64,000 nucleotides of DNA from Marinomonas balearica (GCF_004362145.1 NZ_SNXC01000013.1:1-64000), one strand, 5' to 3'. Positions 47,297 through 56,557 are shown, numbered from the stretch's first letter. The notes: generated from the letters alone by a model not told the origin. A program made the numbers and translations.

Positions 47297-47929
47297 CTAG
47301 GGATGGGTTGAAGTAGGTTGAATGTCAGATCGCTTACGATGAAAAAGCAAAGCAAGCACACGAGAGAGACGGGATATGGTCGCCAGTGCTAATAAAACGA
47401 AGCCCACTAAGAGACTCGATTTGATCACCCATCGGTAAGGCAAACCGCCGGGCGCGGAGGAAATTTCATGCATTTCCCATGAATAACTAATAAAGGGAAC
47501 CGAATACCAAATCACCGTACAGGTAAACGGCAAGAGAAGAAGTAATATTCCGAACAGCTCAATCCACGATTTGGTTCGCAAACTTAAATGACCGTGTATC
47601 AAATCCACTCGAACGTGTTGATCATAAGCAAAACAATAGGACAGGCCAATAAGCCATCCAACTGCGTAGAAATGCCATTGAAGTTCCTCAAATTCAATAC
47701 GGCCTTCACCCAAGGCATAACGCATAAACACATTGAGGATGATGATTCCCATAAGTAGGATCCAAATCCAAGAAGCGGCATTGCCGATGGCTTTCAATAC
47801 GCCGTCTATTTGCTTGGAAAGGGCAGTTTCCGGCAATTGAGCGTTTGATGACAGAGAGCTAGAAGGCTGAGAGTCTGAATCATTATTAGAGCTGAGATTT
47901 TCAGCCTTGTCGTTAGGGGTGAGTTGCAT
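47297..47929 (-). CDS. dctQ: TRAP transporter small permease (DctQ family)
   Basis: The 210-residue protein has a polar N-terminal extension of about 45 residues. Four hydrophobic helices follow, with the DctQ pattern NVFMRYALGEGRIEFEELQW and YDQHVRVDLIHGHL. The ATG at 47929 is chosen because AGGAGG lies 5 nt upstream; a start at 47992 would add 21 residues without a ribosome site. It partners the large permease encoded next. Confidence 0.9.
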   Translation of the reverse strand: MQLTPNDKAENLSSNNDSDSQPSSSLSSNAQLPETALSKQIDGVLKAIGNAASWIWILLMGIIILNVFMRYALGEGRIEFEELQWHFYAVGWLIGLSYCFAYDQHVRVDLIHGHLSLRTKSWIELFGILLLLLPFTCTVIWYSVPFISYSWEMHEISSAPGGLPYRWVIKSSLLVGFVLLALATISRLSRVLALLFHRKRSDIQPTSTHP

Positions 47930-48179
47930 AATATCCTCCTGAATTATTACGGCCAAATAACACTGATATTCCCTCGCCCATTTCCTGTGCAAAGTGACGA
48001 AAAGAGATCACTTCACTCGGCTAGGATAAGCATCAAGGGCGTTAGGCATGTTAGAAAACGCAGAAGTTAGGTCATTAGAGAAAGAAAAATCCCGCCTCTA
48101 ATGACTACCCTTTAACTTATTCGTTGTTTACTAGCGGTTAACTAGGCCGTTTATGGAAATGGAACCAGTGATTTGAAAA

Positions 48180-49253
48180 CTAAAGATCTAAAGGAAGGTA
48201 CGCGAGTTTACGCCACGCTTTATATTCTGCTCTAAAGCTCTGTTGAGAATCGTAGATCTTTTTAAAATCTTCGTCTTGTGCAGAAAGCTCTGACATGACT
48301 TGATTCGTGATGTTCTTCAGACCGGTAAGCATTTCTGAGTTCAGTGTCTGAGTTTTAATTCCTTTTTCTTTTAACTCAGTGAGGACTTTACCTTGGATCG
48401 CTTCGCCGTGAGTCAGCGCGCGGAATGTACTTGCTGTGCAAGCCATATCAATGGTTGCTTTAGTGGAACTGGCAAGGTCATCCCAAACATCTTTGTTAAT
48501 GACTAAATGGGAGGCTGTAAAGGTTTGATGCCAACCGGGGAAATAGTTGTTTTTCGCAACTTTATCGAAGCCCATGATCTTATCTATCGCAGGCATGGAA
48601 AATTCCGTTGCATCGATCGCGCCTTTTTCAAGTGCAGGAAAAATTTCGCCGCTTGGCAGAACGGTTACGGACGCACCTGCTTTTTGAAGGACTTTCCCCC
48701 CTAAACCCGCAAAGCGAATTTTAAGACCTTGAAGGTCTTCCATGGCATTGACTTCTTTTTTGAACCAGCCAGCAGTCTCGGGTCCAATAATGCTACACAA
48801 TACGGGGTGTACATTGTGTTTGGCGTACAAGTTTTCGGCTAAATTTTTACCTTCACCCTCATACCACCATGCGGAATATTCCCAAGGTTCCATGCCAAAC
48901 GGGACAGCGGATAACAGAGCAGAAGCAGGAATTCGACCTTGATCGTAACCTAGCCATGCATAACCCGCATCGAGTTGGTGGTTTCTGACAGCCTCGGTGA
49001 TGCTAAAAGGAGGAACAATTTTTCCCGGCTCATAGACCTTAAATTGTATTTGGCCGTCGGTCGCGGCTTTGAGTTGTTTAGCAACATGTACGATGGGATC
49101 CCCTAATCCTGGGAGATGCGTTCCAAATACAGCTTGGACTTTCCAACGAATTTTATCTTCAGCAGCGAAAGTGGAGGTGGCAGTGGTAGCGAGAAGTGTT
49201 GACACGGCAGCGGCAACACAGGTTTGTTTAACCAACGTTTGAATGCGGAGCAT
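48180..49253 (-). CDS. dctP: TRAP transporter substrate-binding protein (DctP family)
   Basis: The 357-residue protein has a signal peptide (about 1-30, ending TFAAED). The DctP fold shows GLKIRFAGLGGKVLQKAGAS, VLPSGEIFPALEKGAIDATE and MGFDKVAKNNYFPGWHQ. These blocks resemble the TakP-like branch that binds 2-oxo acids and related carboxylates; that subfamily call is tentative. It delivers substrate to the DctQM permease. The 250-nt gap to dctQ is longer than usual. Confidence 0.9.
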   Translation of the reverse strand: MLRIQTLVKQTCVAAAVSTLLATTATSTFAAEDKIRWKVQAVFGTHLPGLGDPIVHVAKQLKAATDGQIQFKVYEPGKIVPPFSITEAVRNHQLDAGYAWLGYDQGRIPASALLSAVPFGMEPWEYSAWWYEGEGKNLAENLYAKHNVHPVLCSIIGPETAGWFKKEVNAMEDLQGLKIRFAGLGGKVLQKAGASVTVLPSGEIFPALEKGAIDATEFSMPAIDKIMGFDKVAKNNYFPGWHQTFTASHLVINKDVWDDLASSTKATIDMACTASTFRALTHGEAIQGKVLTELKEKGIKTQTLNSEMLTGLKNITNQVMSELSAQDEDFKKIYDSQQSFRAEYKAWRKLAYLPLDL

Positions 49254-49421
49254 GACTGGTTTCCTTGTAAGTGTCCGAGAATTTTCTCAGTATTATTTTT
49301 ATTGTCCTACACAGATGTATCCTTTCGATACGATTGCTATCATTATGTACATCTTCACTACAGTCAACTTAGCCTTTAGTCTATAGTGAGATAAATATTA
49401 TCGTTATTAAGCTAATTATTC

Positions 49422-49470
49422 CTAAATTCAGATAATAAGTGCGACACTGGTCTTCACCACAAGAACAAGC
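49422..49470 (+). repeat. Solo end of an IS30-like element
   Basis: Bases 49422-49449 match the IS30 end at 576-603 exactly over 28 bases. Bases 49453-49470 match its leader in 17 of 18 positions, with about 45 bases missing between. No transposase remains. It abuts the 3' end of the MFS gene, marking the edge of the AT-rich cassette. Confidence 0.7.
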
Positions 49471-50757
49471 TTAGGTTTCTTTCAAGTTAATGCTTTTGTC
49501 TGCTTCATTAGGAAGGCAAAATAAGCTTGCGTAAGCCCCCTCAAGCTCGTCTTCTTCCATGGATAATAGATGTTCCATTTTGGGTATATGAATAATGAAC
49601 TGTGAGACGACTAATAAAATAAGGCCAAAAGCAAAAAGGAGGCTTTGCAATGAATAGGATTCAATCCAATTTCCCATTAATAAGAAACCCAATGGAGTAG
49701 AAGACAGTATTGTCAGTATATGGATCGTTTGTAATCGACTACGGTATTGTTTAGGGATAGCAATTGAACGAACAGACTCGACACAAATATTACAGACAAT
49801 AATAGAGAGTCCCAAAAATAATAATGCTCCGCCCCAAACAATATAGTTATCAAATAATGCAAGTAACAAAATGGATATTCCCATAAATGAGAATGAGCTT
49901 TTCACCAAAGTCATTTTTTTAACGCCAATATAAATTAATTTTTTTTGTACATATAAAGCCCCCAAGATTACGCCAAAAGAGATACAAACCTCATAGAAAA
50001 CGACATATCCCCCGTCTTTCATAAGAATGTGAGAGACGAAAAACGGAATGGCAATACTGATAATAGGGGCGACAATGAAATTTGCTAAAGAAGCCGCGAG
50101 GTTCCAGTAAAATTCAGATTTATATTTATAGGTTAAAATAAAACTCTCTTTTATTTCTCTCATATATGTTAAAGATTCTGACCTAATTATGGGCTTTTCT
50201 TTGGCTACATTTAAAAATAACAATATCAATTGAGAGACGATGGACAAAGTGGTTGCTAAAACTACCGCTACGTATAAACCAAGCATATCTAATGAGATGA
50301 TACCTACAGAAATACCAATTAGAGACCCTATAGATTGTAAAAAAAAAGTATATTGATATGCTAAATCCAAGTTCTTTTTTTCAACAATATCTGGAAGTAT
50401 CGCATTTGCAAGTGGTGGGTAAATAGCATCGCAGCACCCTAAAAATATCACAATGGCATAGAACAATGGTACATAGATATTTTTTTGATTAATCATGTAT
50501 ACGGCTATAAAAAAACCGACTAAAGCCAGTGAGTTGGCATAAAAAATCAACTTTCTTTTTTCAAATCGGTCGCCTAACGGAGACAATATTGTACCGAATA
50601 CTATCTTAGATAAGAAATATGTAGCATAGATAGATGAAGCTTCATCAGGAGAAGAAACGTAACTTATAGAAAACCATATAAAAATGCTAATAAGCATTTT
50701 ATTAGCCGTAGTGGATAATGTTTCGCTTATCCTTAAGATCCAAAATCCGTTTTTCAT
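49471..50757 (-). CDS. MFS transporter, putative exporter of the peptide cassette
   Basis: The 428-residue protein has about 12 TM helices of the MFS type with the loop-2 motif LSPLGDRFEKRKLI near residues 57-70. The codon use is very AT-rich, matching the adjacent HExxH gene, which ends 15 nt upstream. In this context it probably exports the modified small peptide or confers immunity. The C-terminal 30 residues are acidic and cytoplasmic. Drug efflux is an alternative role. Confidence 0.75.
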   Translation of the reverse strand: MKNGFWILRISETLSTTANKMLISIFIWFSISYVSSPDEASSIYATYFLSKIVFGTILSPLGDRFEKRKLIFYANSLALVGFFIAVYMINQKNIYVPLFYAIVIFLGCCDAIYPPLANAILPDIVEKKNLDLAYQYTFFLQSIGSLIGISVGIISLDMLGLYVAVVLATTLSIVSQLILLFLNVAKEKPIIRSESLTYMREIKESFILTYKYKSEFYWNLAASLANFIVAPIISIAIPFFVSHILMKDGGYVVFYEVCISFGVILGALYVQKKLIYIGVKKMTLVKSSFSFMGISILLLALFDNYIVWGGALLFLGLSIIVCNICVESVRSIAIPKQYRSRLQTIHILTILSSTPLGFLLMGNWIESYSLQSLLFAFGLILLVVSQFIIHIPKMEHLLSMEEDELEGAYASLFCLPNEADKSINLKET

Positions 50758-50772
50758 AATAAAAACTCTTTT

Positions 50773-51705
50773 TTAAGTGATGTTACGCACTTGTTTGGCA
50801 CATTGATTAAAAAGAAATTCTCCATAGTGGGTAAATACTGCATTTTTTTTCATTATATTATGAGTTTGATAAAACTTATCAATAGTAGATTGCAGCCTAT
50901 TTTCTCGTTCTTCTTCAAAATCAAGTGAAAAATTTGCTTTACCTAGTTTTGAAAGAATGCTTATAATTCTACACATCACAAAATAAGCATGATACAGACC
51001 ATCCATAGGTCTGAGATCGGCACGATATGGGGCTTTATATTTCTCTTCAGCAGGGTTTAGAGTTAGCTCATCATAAGATTGTGCAGTATATAAAACAACA
51101 TGAGAAAGTTCATGAATAATATGTTCAATATAGAAGAGGATTGAGTTTTTTCTATTCGCATTAATCAAGATAAGACCAAATAAATTAAAACTTGCAGCTG
51201 ATCTGATATAGTTCCCCTCACTATGACCTGTTAATATTATTTCATCTATATAGCTTTCTAATTCAAAGCGGAGCTTAGGTGATATTTCTTCAATTATCAT
51301 TAAAGCTCTCGAGAGCTTTTTTCTTTCTTCTTTTTGATTTTCACGAACCGTCCCTACTTCTATACTTTTATCTTTATGCAAAAACAGTTCGTTTTCAATT
51401 AACTCAATTTTATTTTTTGACGAAATGTCAAAATTCAATTCGCTTATGGATAGACTTTTAAATTCTTTGTAATTTTCTAATGAATCTACCAAGAATTTCT
51501 TTCCTAATTTTATATCATTTAGTTCTAATGAATATATGCATTTGTTATAGTAACCATACGACAACCAGCTTGGTTTTTTTGATGTATCAACTTTTTTATC
51601 AAGACCTGTTTCAGAAATTAAATAGTCGAGAGATCGGTTTAATAAAGCATGATGGCTGGCTACTCTTTCCGCTATATTATAATTTTCTGAACTAAGATCT
51701 ATCAT
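50773..51705 (-). CDS. HExxH-motif putative peptide-modifying hydroxylase
   Basis: The 310-residue protein is helical with an HELSH metal motif (residues 198-202) and a distal RPMDGLYHAYF (His239). This arrangement matches the HExxH-type putative peptide beta-hydroxylase family, which modifies RiPP precursors with iron and 2-oxoglutarate. The ATG at 51705 is chosen over a TTG at 51741 because a GGGGG site lies just upstream and the TTG lies within a hairpin. It is downstream of a 25-residue peptide gene and upstream of an MFS exporter. A metallopeptidase role is the alternative. Confidence 0.7.
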   Translation of the reverse strand: MIDLSSENYNIAERVASHHALLNRSLDYLISETGLDKKVDTSKKPSWLSYGYYNKCIYSLELNDIKLGKKFLVDSLENYKEFKSLSISELNFDISSKNKIELIENELFLHKDKSIEVGTVRENQKEERKKLSRALMIIEEISPKLRFELESYIDEIILTGHSEGNYIRSAASFNLFGLILINANRKNSILFYIEHIIHELSHVVLYTAQSYDELTLNPAEEKYKAPYRADLRPMDGLYHAYFVMCRIISILSKLGKANFSLDFEEERENRLQSTIDKFYQTHNIMKKNAVFTHYGEFLFNQCAKQVRNIT

Positions 51706-51720
51706 ATTTACCCCCAAATT

Positions 51721-51754
51721 AATAGAGGTAGCTTTATTCAAGCCACCTCTATTT
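51721..51754 (-). terminator. Intercistronic hairpin between peptide and enzyme genes
   Basis: On the minus strand AATAGAGGTGGCTT pairs with AAGCTACCTCTATT with one wobble around a short GAAT-type loop. It lies between the peptide stop (51759) and the enzyme start. RiPP operons often have such a stem to make more precursor than enzyme. No T-tract follows in the gene direction, but one follows on the plus strand. Confidence 0.7.
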
Positions 51755-51758
51755 TTAT

Positions 51759-51836
51759 TTATAATTGATCATTTACTGTGACCGCTGTCATAGAAATGCT
51801 TTTTGTTCTAAGTAGCTTTGAATAATCTAATTTCAT
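51759..51836 (-). CDS. 25-residue peptide, putative RiPP precursor or signal
   Basis: The peptide starts MKLDYSKLLRTKSIS and ends VTVNDQL. The middle (about 16-20) is MTAVT. An AAGGAG site (51843-51848) lies 6 nt before the ATG. The basic, leader-like first half and short Thr/Val/Asn/Asp-containing second half, next to the HExxH enzyme and an exporter, suggest a modified peptide. It was found by reading the minus strand; it is too short for routine gene calling. A signal peptide for the divergent regulator is an alternative. Confidence 0.7.
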   Translation of the reverse strand: MKLDYSKLLRTKSISMTAVTVNDQL

Positions 51837-51848
51837 AGTGTGCTCCTT

Positions 51849-52105
51849 GTTTTAATGAAAACGTCTCAATCTAGGTGACAACTCAATTTAGAGTCGACTA
51901 TTTCATTATCTTACTACTAAAAACTATTGAAATAATAAAAAGTATCCTTTTTCTATATAATTTATAAACTTTATCGAGTTGACATTTGTTTTGTTTTGAG
52001 GTGAGGGGTGTGAGGGCCAAATTTAAAATTTCTATTGTCAGGCACTTCTTATAGGCTGTAGTATTAATAGCGTATAGACATGGGATGGAGACCTCAGGAA
52101 TCGTT
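51849..52105. promoter_or_regulatory. Divergent promoter region of the peptide cassette
   Basis: An AT-rich region between the peptide gene and the double-HTH regulator. A possible plus-strand promoter is TTGTCA (52035-52040) with TAGTAT (52059-52064), spacing 18. Related short motifs, TGACAACTC (about 51897-51905), GAGTCGAC and GAGTTGACA (about 51976-51984), could be operator half-sites. No binding has been shown. Confidence 0.45.
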
Positions 52106-52915
52106 ATGGCGAAAAAGAATAGTAGTCAAGGAGCACACTTCGACTTCCGTCCAATTATCCTTGATTTTCCAACGATGGAAGTTGATGAAAAAAAGAACTT
52201 TGCGAGTAATTTAAGGTCTTGTCGTCAATCATTAAGATTAACAAGAGAAAAAATGGCATCTGAACTAGGTGTCTCTATACATCAATATCGAAAATACGAA
52301 GAAGGAAAAGATTGGATGAGAATGCATGCAGCTATGCGACTCACTCTTATTTATGGAATTCCTTTTACTGCATTATTTACCGGAGGATGTTATAGTGATC
52401 TTTGCCCACCTGCTAACACTTTAAGAAAATGGCTAGATATTCAAATATATTCTTCTCGAAGCCAAAGCGCAGAGTTTGCAATGTTTATTTCTTTGCTAAA
52501 TCAAAAATATTCCGATAATCCTATAGAATACGAAGAAATAGATAGTTGGCCGACAGATAGCCAAATTTGGCAAGAACTTCCTTACTATTATTCTATTGTA
52601 GGACAGGGGTTGAAACACTTTCGCTCCGAAAATAAGATTTCACAACAAGAACTTTCAGAGCTATTAGGAGTGGAATATCGAACTATAGGTCGTTATGAAA
52701 ATGACAAGCAGAGCAATTTTAGTGTAATAATGGCGCTTCGGTTTTTGGCCGGGTGTGGCGTCTCTCCATTGCAGTTAATACAGAATTCGAAGCTATATCA
52801 AAGAAGAGTTTTACAATCTGAACGAATAAATAGGCTACAGATTTGGATGAAAACTCTTTCAGATAATAAGCAATATAACGTTTCTAGAATTGCAAAAATT
52901 TTATCCAATATTTAG
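52106..52915 (+). CDS. Double-HTH XRE-family regulator
   Basis: The 269-residue protein has two Cro/CI-type HTH domains. The first (about 30-90) contains LRSCRQSLRLTREKMASELG. The second (about 165-225) contains RSENKISQQELSELLGVEYR. An ATG at 52106 with AGGA 6 nt upstream is preferred; an ATG at 52085 would add 7 residues. It is divergent from the peptide cassette, AT-rich like it, and probably controls it. There is no TPR or peptide-binding domain visible. Confidence 0.75.
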   Translation: MAKKNSSQGAHFDFRPIILDFPTMEVDEKKNFASNLRSCRQSLRLTREKMASELGVSIHQYRKYEEGKDWMRMHAAMRLTLIYGIPFTALFTGGCYSDLCPPANTLRKWLDIQIYSSRSQSAEFAMFISLLNQKYSDNPIEYEEIDSWPTDSQIWQELPYYYSIVGQGLKHFRSENKISQQELSELLGVEYRTIGRYENDKQSNFSVIMALRFLAGCGVSPLQLIQNSKLYQRRVLQSERINRLQIWMKTLSDNKQYNVSRIAKILSNI

Positions 52916-53004
52916 AGGTCATAAATTATTATAAATATATTGGCTGAGTTAACTCATTAGATATTATTTTAAGCTGCTTATACGCAGACATTTTCTTACT
53001 CTGG

Positions 53005-53075
53005 GGAAAACCTTGAGAGACAAGAAGGAAACTGAGGTTGAACTAAAAGAGTTTGCTTTTCTTCCATAAAATAAT
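53005..53075 (+). pseudogene. Remnant of a holin-like gene
   Basis: The frame RDKKETEVELKEF matches EKNDTEVELKEL in the holin-like protein at 40287-40823, and the DNA CTGAGGTTGAACTAAAAGA is the same in both. Only a few dozen bases remain before a stop. It lies at the 3' edge of the second accessory block, hinting at a duplicated locus end. Confidence 0.55.
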
Positions 53076-53094
53076 TCACGTCGTAAAGTAATCC

Positions 53095-53118
53095 AACACG
53101 AACACGAACACGAACACG
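53095..53118. repeat. Hexamer tandem repeat
   Basis: Four perfect AACACG units in the gap after the second AAA+ gene. Function unknown; slippage-prone. Confidence 0.7.
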
Positions 53119-53147
53119 AGCTACTTTAGAGAGTGCATACAAATTAT

Positions 53148-54548
53148 TTAAAATCGGCTGAGTGCATTATTTCGCTCATCATTCCCTAACTGCTGCTGAA
53201 TGCCGGCATTGATGTCTTTCGCTAATATCACAGTGCGATCATCACAGACTGCCTTTAACGACGTATAGCGAATCACATTCATAATAGCGGCAGCAGAAAG
53301 TTCATGAGCCTTAGCGATATGCGATAAGTCTATGGAGCTTTCTAGCGATGATTTATCCGAAAAGCCGGATTTCCAAAGGGATAAACGCTGTGCTGCATCG
53401 GGCAGTTTAAAATAAACAACCGCTTCAAACCGCCGAAAAAAGGCTTCATCGAGGTTGTTCTTATAATTAGAAGCCAAGATGACCACACCATTAAAAGCTT
53501 CTATTCGTTGCAACAAGTAGGCAACGTTTTGGTTTGCAAATTGGTCATTTGCGCTGTTGCTTTCAGTTCGCTTACCAAACAAAGCATCGGCTTCATCAAA
53601 AAATAAAATCCATGATTTGTCCTCAGCCATTGAGAATACTTTTTCAAGGTTTTTCTCGGTTTCACCAATGTACTTAGAGGTGATTAAGGATAAATCGACT
53701 TGGTAAACATCAGACCCTGTAGATTCCCCTAACAAGCACGCCGCCATGGTTTTTCCCGTTCCAGGCTGACCGTGAAACAAAGCTCGATAGCCGGGACGAA
53801 TTTTATTGCCAAACCCCCAATCTTGTTTCAATTTATGACCGTGTTTAATCCAACCTCTAATATCTTCCAATTGCTCCATGGTTGCGTCGGGCAAGTTAAG
53901 ATCTTGCCATCGTTTACCTGATACAACCCGTTTCGCAGGAAAGTCTTGCGATAAATCAGGGCGATAAGGCTCTGAAATGGTAAATAGATGCAAATATTCA
54001 TCTTTTACCTGAAAAGGTATTTTCATCAATGAGACATCGTCAGATTCGCCTTTTAGTTGCAACAGTTTAAAAGCGGCCGATTGAGCTTGCTGATACAATT
54101 GCTTTTGAATATTGAAGCGATCTTCTAACGCATCGCAACCAATCAAAAATGCCAATGTTTCACCGGTCGCATAAATACAGCCACCTAACTCCTGACAGCC
54201 AAACTCAGTATATGGGCGTTCTGTTGCCTCATTTTTATATAAAAATACATCCAACACACTGGGTTTTACAGCGGGCAATAAAGCCAACACAAGAGCAAGA
54301 CGCTCAACAAAGGTTAGGTTGGCTTGTTGCAAATAAAGCCCATAAGGGGAGTTGTATGACGCAACGTTCGGGGCGATTACTTCTGAAACACCGCTGTAGG
54401 AGGTTTCTTGATTAAAATAGAGGTTTAAACGCACGTTAATAATCTGTTCACACCAAGCGATGTCTGTCGTTAGATCTTTCGCATTCCATTGCAAATCGCT
54501 TAACGCGACAGACGGCTTTTTGATAGGTGTTACATTAAAATTGACCAT
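53148..54548 (-). CDS. Second eCIS-type AAA+ ATPase
   Basis: The 466-residue protein has an N-terminal helical region and an AAA+ module. The Walker A is GQPGTGKT (about 260-267), the Walker B is LFFDEADALFG (about 314-324), and an arginine-finger segment AFFRRFEAVVYFKLPD follows. It is clearly related to the ATPase at 2600-4624 but about 200 residues shorter. A GGAG site precedes the ATG. It is the last gene of the minus-strand PatG-like block, which may need it for assembly or cargo handling. Confidence 0.88.
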   Translation of the reverse strand: MVNFNVTPIKKPSVALSDLQWNAKDLTTDIAWCEQIINVRLNLYFNQETSYSGVSEVIAPNVASYNSPYGLYLQQANLTFVERLALVLALLPAVKPSVLDVFLYKNEATERPYTEFGCQELGGCIYATGETLAFLIGCDALEDRFNIQKQLYQQAQSAAFKLLQLKGESDDVSLMKIPFQVKDEYLHLFTISEPYRPDLSQDFPAKRVVSGKRWQDLNLPDATMEQLEDIRGWIKHGHKLKQDWGFGNKIRPGYRALFHGQPGTGKTMAACLLGESTGSDVYQVDLSLITSKYIGETEKNLEKVFSMAEDKSWILFFDEADALFGKRTESNSANDQFANQNVAYLLQRIEAFNGVVILASNYKNNLDEAFFRRFEAVVYFKLPDAAQRLSLWKSGFSDKSSLESSIDLSHIAKAHELSAAAIMNVIRYTSLKAVCDDRTVILAKDINAGIQQQLGNDERNNALSRF

Positions 54549-54590
54549 GCGTACTCCAATACTGATATGTTTTGTTCATGCTATCGATTG

Positions 54591-55544
54591 CTAACCAAAG
54601 TAGCGCGTCATTCCCTGTTGTAAGGTCGGGTATTCAATGCTTACGTCGACGCGGCAAAACCAACGGCTGCGCAACTCACTTGAGTTTCCTTTAAACTCAA
54701 AAACAATCTGATAGATTTGTTGTTGGCCTTGCAGTTTATATGGCTCATAGAAAACGTCTTCAATCGTAAAACCTAGTGGGTCGTGGCTATCATGATCAAA
54801 CCCACCGTTAAGCATTTTATAGGCGACGGCGTAAATGTCAGGGTAATTCCAACATGCGTAATTTAGTGCTCGTTCTGCATCATTAATTCCCAAATTATGG
54901 GTATGGGATAAAATGGGCTCTACTACGTTATGGGTTAATAAACTGGGTTCAAACGGATCATTAGGCGCATATTTTTTAAGAGCTTCATTGATACCAGACA
55001 TTAAGAACTTACGCGGTTTATACATAATATGTTCGCAGAGTAATTTAGGCTGCTTTTGAAACCCGACAAGCTCTTCACTTAATTTCCCTACAGCGATGTG
55101 TAAATCTAATGGATCTGATTTTGGCGATAGGCTCGAAATCAATTCATTTAAACAAGCTTCGGATGCAGGCACGAGCTGGTACGTATCTGCGCCATCTATG
55201 TCCAAAAACCATTCAATTTCGCGTGCTAAATGACGATTCTCACTTAAACACAGTAATGGGTAGAGGTTTTCTGCTGTAAGTTCCAGAGGCTCATTTAAAT
55301 TTTTACTTAAGTGAGTACTTTTTCCCCCTTGGATTAACTGCCTAAACGCATGTGCAATGCTGTCACTCTCGACTTTAGGGTTTATAAGACCCGCGACATA
55401 ACAATACACTGGCTCGCTGCTCATCCTCTGCGCTACAGCTTGATTATGCTCATTACTGGGCGCACTTTGAGCCGTTAATTGCAGTGTATTATTTGGTGAA
55501 GTTGGCATACTTTTTTGAGAGATCGTGTTTTGTAAATTCGACAT
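54591..55544 (-). CDS. PatG C-terminal-domain-like protein, copy 1
   Basis: The 317-residue protein shows the pattern of the domain at the end of cyanobactin protease PatG. The landmarks are YCYVAGLINPKVESDSIAHA, then REIEWFLDIDGADTYQLVP and RALNYACWNYPDIYAVAYKM, ending VDVSIEYPTLQQGMTRYF. No protease domain is present. Three paralogues lie in a row, so they may form a complex or act as adaptors. An AGGAA site lies before the ATG. The molecular role of this domain is not known. Confidence 0.65.
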   Translation of the reverse strand: MSNLQNTISQKSMPTSPNNTLQLTAQSAPSNEHNQAVAQRMSSEPVYCYVAGLINPKVESDSIAHAFRQLIQGGKSTHLSKNLNEPLELTAENLYPLLCLSENRHLAREIEWFLDIDGADTYQLVPASEACLNELISSLSPKSDPLDLHIAVGKLSEELVGFQKQPKLLCEHIMYKPRKFLMSGINEALKKYAPNDPFEPSLLTHNVVEPILSHTHNLGINDAERALNYACWNYPDIYAVAYKMLNGGFDHDSHDPLGFTIEDVFYEPYKLQGQQQIYQIVFEFKGNSSELRSRWFCRVDVSIEYPTLQQGMTRYFG

Positions 55545-55567
55545 AATATGATTCCTGCTTAACGTTG

Positions 55568-56557
55568 CTAATTTTGAGGCTCACCAAAAATTAATTCAGA
55601 ACAGCTAAAAGGGTAGAGTTCCGTCACATCAATATTGATGTGCTGCTTTTCGACACGTTTACTATCAGGATTTAGGTAAGAAAAAATCAACGTCATAACC
55701 TGTCGTTCGCCGCTACTCACATCACTGATCGCCTCGATTTGTTCAAACTCAATGCCTTCTTTGTTGTGCGCTAACATTGGGGCAGTAAACACCTTGTATA
55801 AACTGGTGCATTTTAAGCTTAAGTAATTGAGTGCTCTCTGCGCAGGCAAATTGCCTTCGTTCCGACAAAACTTCAACATACTGTTAAAAAGTGGTTTTAT
55901 TTTGCTCAATTCAACATCAGTTTGCTGGCTCAAGACCTGACAATAATCGTCTACTGTCGAGCTTTGAATTTGATGTACATAGGCCATTCTCATGATGCGG
56001 CCGCCACATAAATGGTCGGAAGCATAACCGCCTAACTGAGCGATAACATACTCAAATTGTTGTGTAGAATTCGGCTGCAAGGCTTTAATAAATGCGTTTA
56101 ATAATGCTGGCGTTTTTGCATGCAATACATAGCAATCTGTACCGTCAATGTTCAGCACCCAACACATTTTTTTGGCTAGAAAAAGATGCTCTGGCATGCT
56201 CAATACTTCAAATAGACTTTTCGACTCAGCATGAGGACCAAACTGTTGGAAAGCCACTTCCTTATAAAGCTTTTCCACACTGGAAGAAGGGAACTGTGCT
56301 TGAATACGACCCAAAGCGTAAAGGTAAGAGGGCGTATCGATGGCCTCTGTTTCGGGCTCAGCTTCGAGGGCTTCTTCAGTATGTTGCTCTGTCGTCTTTT
56401 CTGTGGAAATTGGTAGATCTGACTGGTTGTCGGTGTCACCATCTTGCACTTTCTGCACGGTATTGTTTGTTGCGGTAGAGCTTTCAGATTGAGCGACATG
56501 CACAATCTCACTGGGCTCTACAGTTATATCGCTGGGGTTTGTTTGATCCTGAATCAT
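55568..56557 (-). CDS. PatG C-terminal-domain-like protein, copy 2
   Basis: The 329-residue protein starts at the ATG at 56557 (AGGA about 8 nt upstream). An acidic N-terminal stretch of about 75 residues precedes YLYALGRIQAQFPSSSVEKL, AKKMCWVLNIDGTDCYVLHA, RALNYLSLKCTSLYKVF and INIDVTELYPFSCSELIFGE. It matches the PatG-type pattern best of the three. It has no protease triad. It is between the other two paralogues with short gaps. Confidence 0.68.
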   Translation of the reverse strand: MIQDQTNPSDITVEPSEIVHVAQSESSTATNNTVQKVQDGDTDNQSDLPISTEKTTEQHTEEALEAEPETEAIDTPSYLYALGRIQAQFPSSSVEKLYKEVAFQQFGPHAESKSLFEVLSMPEHLFLAKKMCWVLNIDGTDCYVLHAKTPALLNAFIKALQPNSTQQFEYVIAQLGGYASDHLCGGRIMRMAYVHQIQSSTVDDYCQVLSQQTDVELSKIKPLFNSMLKFCRNEGNLPAQRALNYLSLKCTSLYKVFTAPMLAHNKEGIEFEQIEAISDVSSGERQVMTLIFSYLNPDSKRVEKQHINIDVTELYPFSCSELIFGEPQN

